NCBI RefSeq assembly: GCF_002858745.1
Contig: NZ_PJRO01000003.1
Coordinates: 310,001 to 374,000 of the forward strand
Length of the DNA stretch: 64,000 bases
Direction: 5' to 3'
Source of the DNA: Mesorhizobium loti
GTDB lineage: Bacteria > Pseudomonadota > Alphaproteobacteria > Rhizobiales > Rhizobiaceae
In this document: positions 63,048 to 64,000 of the stretch, one piece after another
How the letters are laid out: every line of letters starts with the position of its first letter
Position numbering within the stretch: the stretch's first letter is position 1
Translations under genes and position numbers: made by a program
Notes under the pieces: model-generated
The model's database searches: none
The model's input: only the letters and a program-made list of their open reading frames with translations
What the model was told of the DNA's origin: nothing

Positions 63048-63542
63048 CTATGATCCACGCGAGCTGGAGCGGAATTCCAGAAATGGACGCTGGCCGCCCG
63101 GAACAGCGAGCTTCCTGATGACAGGCAGCCGCCAGGTTCGCGGGTCGTTGGCGAAGAGGTGATACGTGCTGCGATAGTCGAAACCATGAGCGGCAACCTC
63201 GTCGCGGTCGACGGCATAGAACACTTCCGAAAGACCCGCATGCCACGCGCTCATGTAGCACATCGCGCAGGGCTCTCCCGAAGCGAGAAGTGTCATGCCC
63301 GCCAGACGGGTTGTTCCGTGCGAGCGACAGGCATCGCGGATCGCCTCGACTTCGGCATGGGCGGTCGGATCGTGATGCTCCCGGACGCGGTTGACACCGC
63401 GTCCGAGGATGGTGCCGTCCCGATCGATGACGAAGGCGATGAACGGGATGCCGCCATCGTGGACATGATCCACGCAACTGGCGATGGCCTCCTCCATGAG
63501 TTGCGCATAACGAGCGGGAATACCGGCAACCATCTGATTCAT
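63048..63542 (-). CDS. Nucleoside/guanine deaminase (cytidine deaminase-like)
   Basis: A 164-aa zinc deaminase. The active-site HAE lies in TAHAEVEAIRDAC, and the zinc Cys pair in GEPCAMCYMSAWHAG. It resembles guanine or tRNA-type deaminases but no tRNA-adenosine signature is seen. The ATG at 63542 overlaps the SMR gene stop (ATGA), so the two genes are translationally coupled. It is next to the MarR gene. Confidence 0.87.
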   Translation of the reverse strand: MNQMVAGIPARYAQLMEEAIASCVDHVHDGGIPFIAFVIDRDGTILGRGVNRVREHHDPTAHAEVEAIRDACRSHGTTRLAGMTLLASGEPCAMCYMSAWHAGLSEVFYAVDRDEVAAHGFDYRSTYHLFANDPRTWRLPVIRKLAVPGGQRPFLEFRSSSRGS

Positions 63543-63907
63543 CCCTGGAGCTTTGCGCTGTCGGCGAGCTTCAACCACACGACACCGACGATGATGACTC
63601 CAAGCCAGAATGCCTGAACCAGCGTTAGGGGTTGGTCGAGCAGGACGCTGCCGAACGCCGCCGCGCCGACGGAGCCGATGCCCGCCCACGCCGCATAACC
63701 GATCCCGACGTCGATGGTCCGCAAGGCGGCGCTGAGGAAGTAAAGCGTGAGCAGGAAGAAGACCAATGCTGCGATCGACCAGCTCGGCACGGTGAAGGCC
63801 TGGCTGCCGCCAACACTAAGGGCGTAGCCGATTTCGAAAGCGCCGGCGAGCAGCAGAAGCACCCATGCGCGGCCGGCTCCCCGATGGTTTTCATTGGAGG
63901 TTGTCAT
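63539..63907 (-). CDS. SMR-family small multidrug/guanidinium-type exporter
   Basis: A 122-aa protein with four transmembrane helices and the SMR layout: LLLLAGAFEIGYALSVG contains the key Glu (Glu in the first helix), then FFLLTLYFLSAALRTIDVGIGYAAWAGIGSVG (the GYAxWAG signature) and DQPLTLVQAFWLGVIIVGV. The first helix differs from classical Gdx (WAxxLK), so the substrate is open. AAGGAAACAGAG precedes the ATG. The deaminase gene follows with an ATGA overlap. Confidence 0.88.
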   Translation of the reverse strand: MTTSNENHRGAGRAWVLLLLAGAFEIGYALSVGGSQAFTVPSWSIAALVFFLLTLYFLSAALRTIDVGIGYAAWAGIGSVGAAAFGSVLLDQPLTLVQAFWLGVIIVGVVWLKLADSAKLQG

Positions 63908-63956
63908 CTCTGTTTCCTTTTCTGATTCATGAGAATTGAGCAGGATGGACCGGCTG

Positions 63957-64000
63957 TCAGGCCGCGCCGCTGAGACGCAGACCGACGACGCCCCCAATGA
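63957..64000 (-). CDS. C-terminal end of another probable membrane transporter gene (SMR partner), cut by window edge
   Basis: The minus strand gives IGGVVGLRLSGAA and a TGA at 63957-63959. The hydrophobic end resembles the last helix of an SMR subunit, and SMR genes often come in pairs. Only 14 codons are visible, so this is a tentative call. Confidence 0.3.
   Translation of the reverse strand, partial: IGGVVGLRLSGAA

Noticed and set aside
1..64000. CRISPR arrays and tRNA or rRNA genes
   Set aside because: No regularly spaced identical repeats with unique spacers were seen, and no tRNA T-loop pattern with matching acceptor ends was found.

Overview
The window looks like a chromosome segment of a GC-rich rhizobial alphaproteobacterium, most likely Mesorhizobium or a close Phyllobacteriaceae relative. 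The evidence is the ruvCAB-ybgC-tolQRAB-pal-cpoB order, an RcdA-type (DUF1465) cell-cycle protein, serC-serA followed by purA, DUF930 and DUF2865 proteins, a second RpoH, and RIME-like interspersed palindromes. The assignment rests on gene content and order only; no rRNA or tRNA gene was seen.

Layout. 1-9.4 kb (minus strand) holds envelope and recombination housekeeping: ruvC, ruvA, ruvB, ybgC, tolQ, tolR, tolA, tolB, pal and a cpoB cut by the window edge, with rcdA upstream. A candidate small RNA with a strong terminator lies at 9.6-9.7 kb. 10-14.5 kb is a mixed accessory stretch: a small heme-copper-oxidase-like membrane protein, an acyl-CoA synthetase, a TSUP transporter, a GNAT acetyltransferase and a metallo-beta-lactamase-fold gene flanked by a broken duplicate of the GNAT tail. 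14.8-25.3 kb is a surface-sugar island. It encodes nearly a full nonulosonic (legionaminic-type) acid pathway: sugar nucleotidyltransferase (PtmE-like), 4,6-dehydratase (LegB-like), aminotransferase (LegC-like), acetyltransferase (LegH-like), hydrolysing 2-epimerase (LegG/NeuC-like) and synthase (LegI/NeuB-like). It also has a Wzx-type flippase and a polysialyltransferase-like protein. The CMP-activating enzyme is not in the window. Genes face both ways and the flippase is AT-richer than its surroundings, which suggests acquisition by transfer.

25.5-32.2 kb: a ThiE-like protein, a Sel1-repeat protein, efp, suhB, a hemolysin III family protein and a MotA-like/OmpA-MotB-like pair. 32.3-40.7 kb: an outer-membrane beta-barrel protein whose signal peptide is interrupted by a repeat element, serC (with a structured leader)-serA, a ParB-like nuclease, a SulP transporter with STAS domain, the remains of an EamA transporter, and purA. 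40.7-45.3 kb: rhizobial proteins of unknown function. 45.5-51.6 kb: an ABC-F ATPase and thiamine pyrophosphokinase facing a TPP riboswitch-controlled thiBPQ thiamine uptake operon.

51.9-64 kb: an M48 metalloprotease lipoprotein, a divergent MarR/membrane protein pair with a palindromic operator, an RpoH-type sigma factor, a polar amino-acid (cystine-type) ABC transporter, msrB, a rubredoxin-like/metallo-beta-lactamase protein, a remarkable protein that is about 45% methionine, an XRE-cupin regulator coupled to a 58-codon membrane ORF, DUF4268, DUF899 and MarR genes, a nucleoside deaminase and SMR transporter genes running off the right edge.

Two families of short interspersed repeats (about 100 bp each) recur across the window and account for much of the noncoding DNA.
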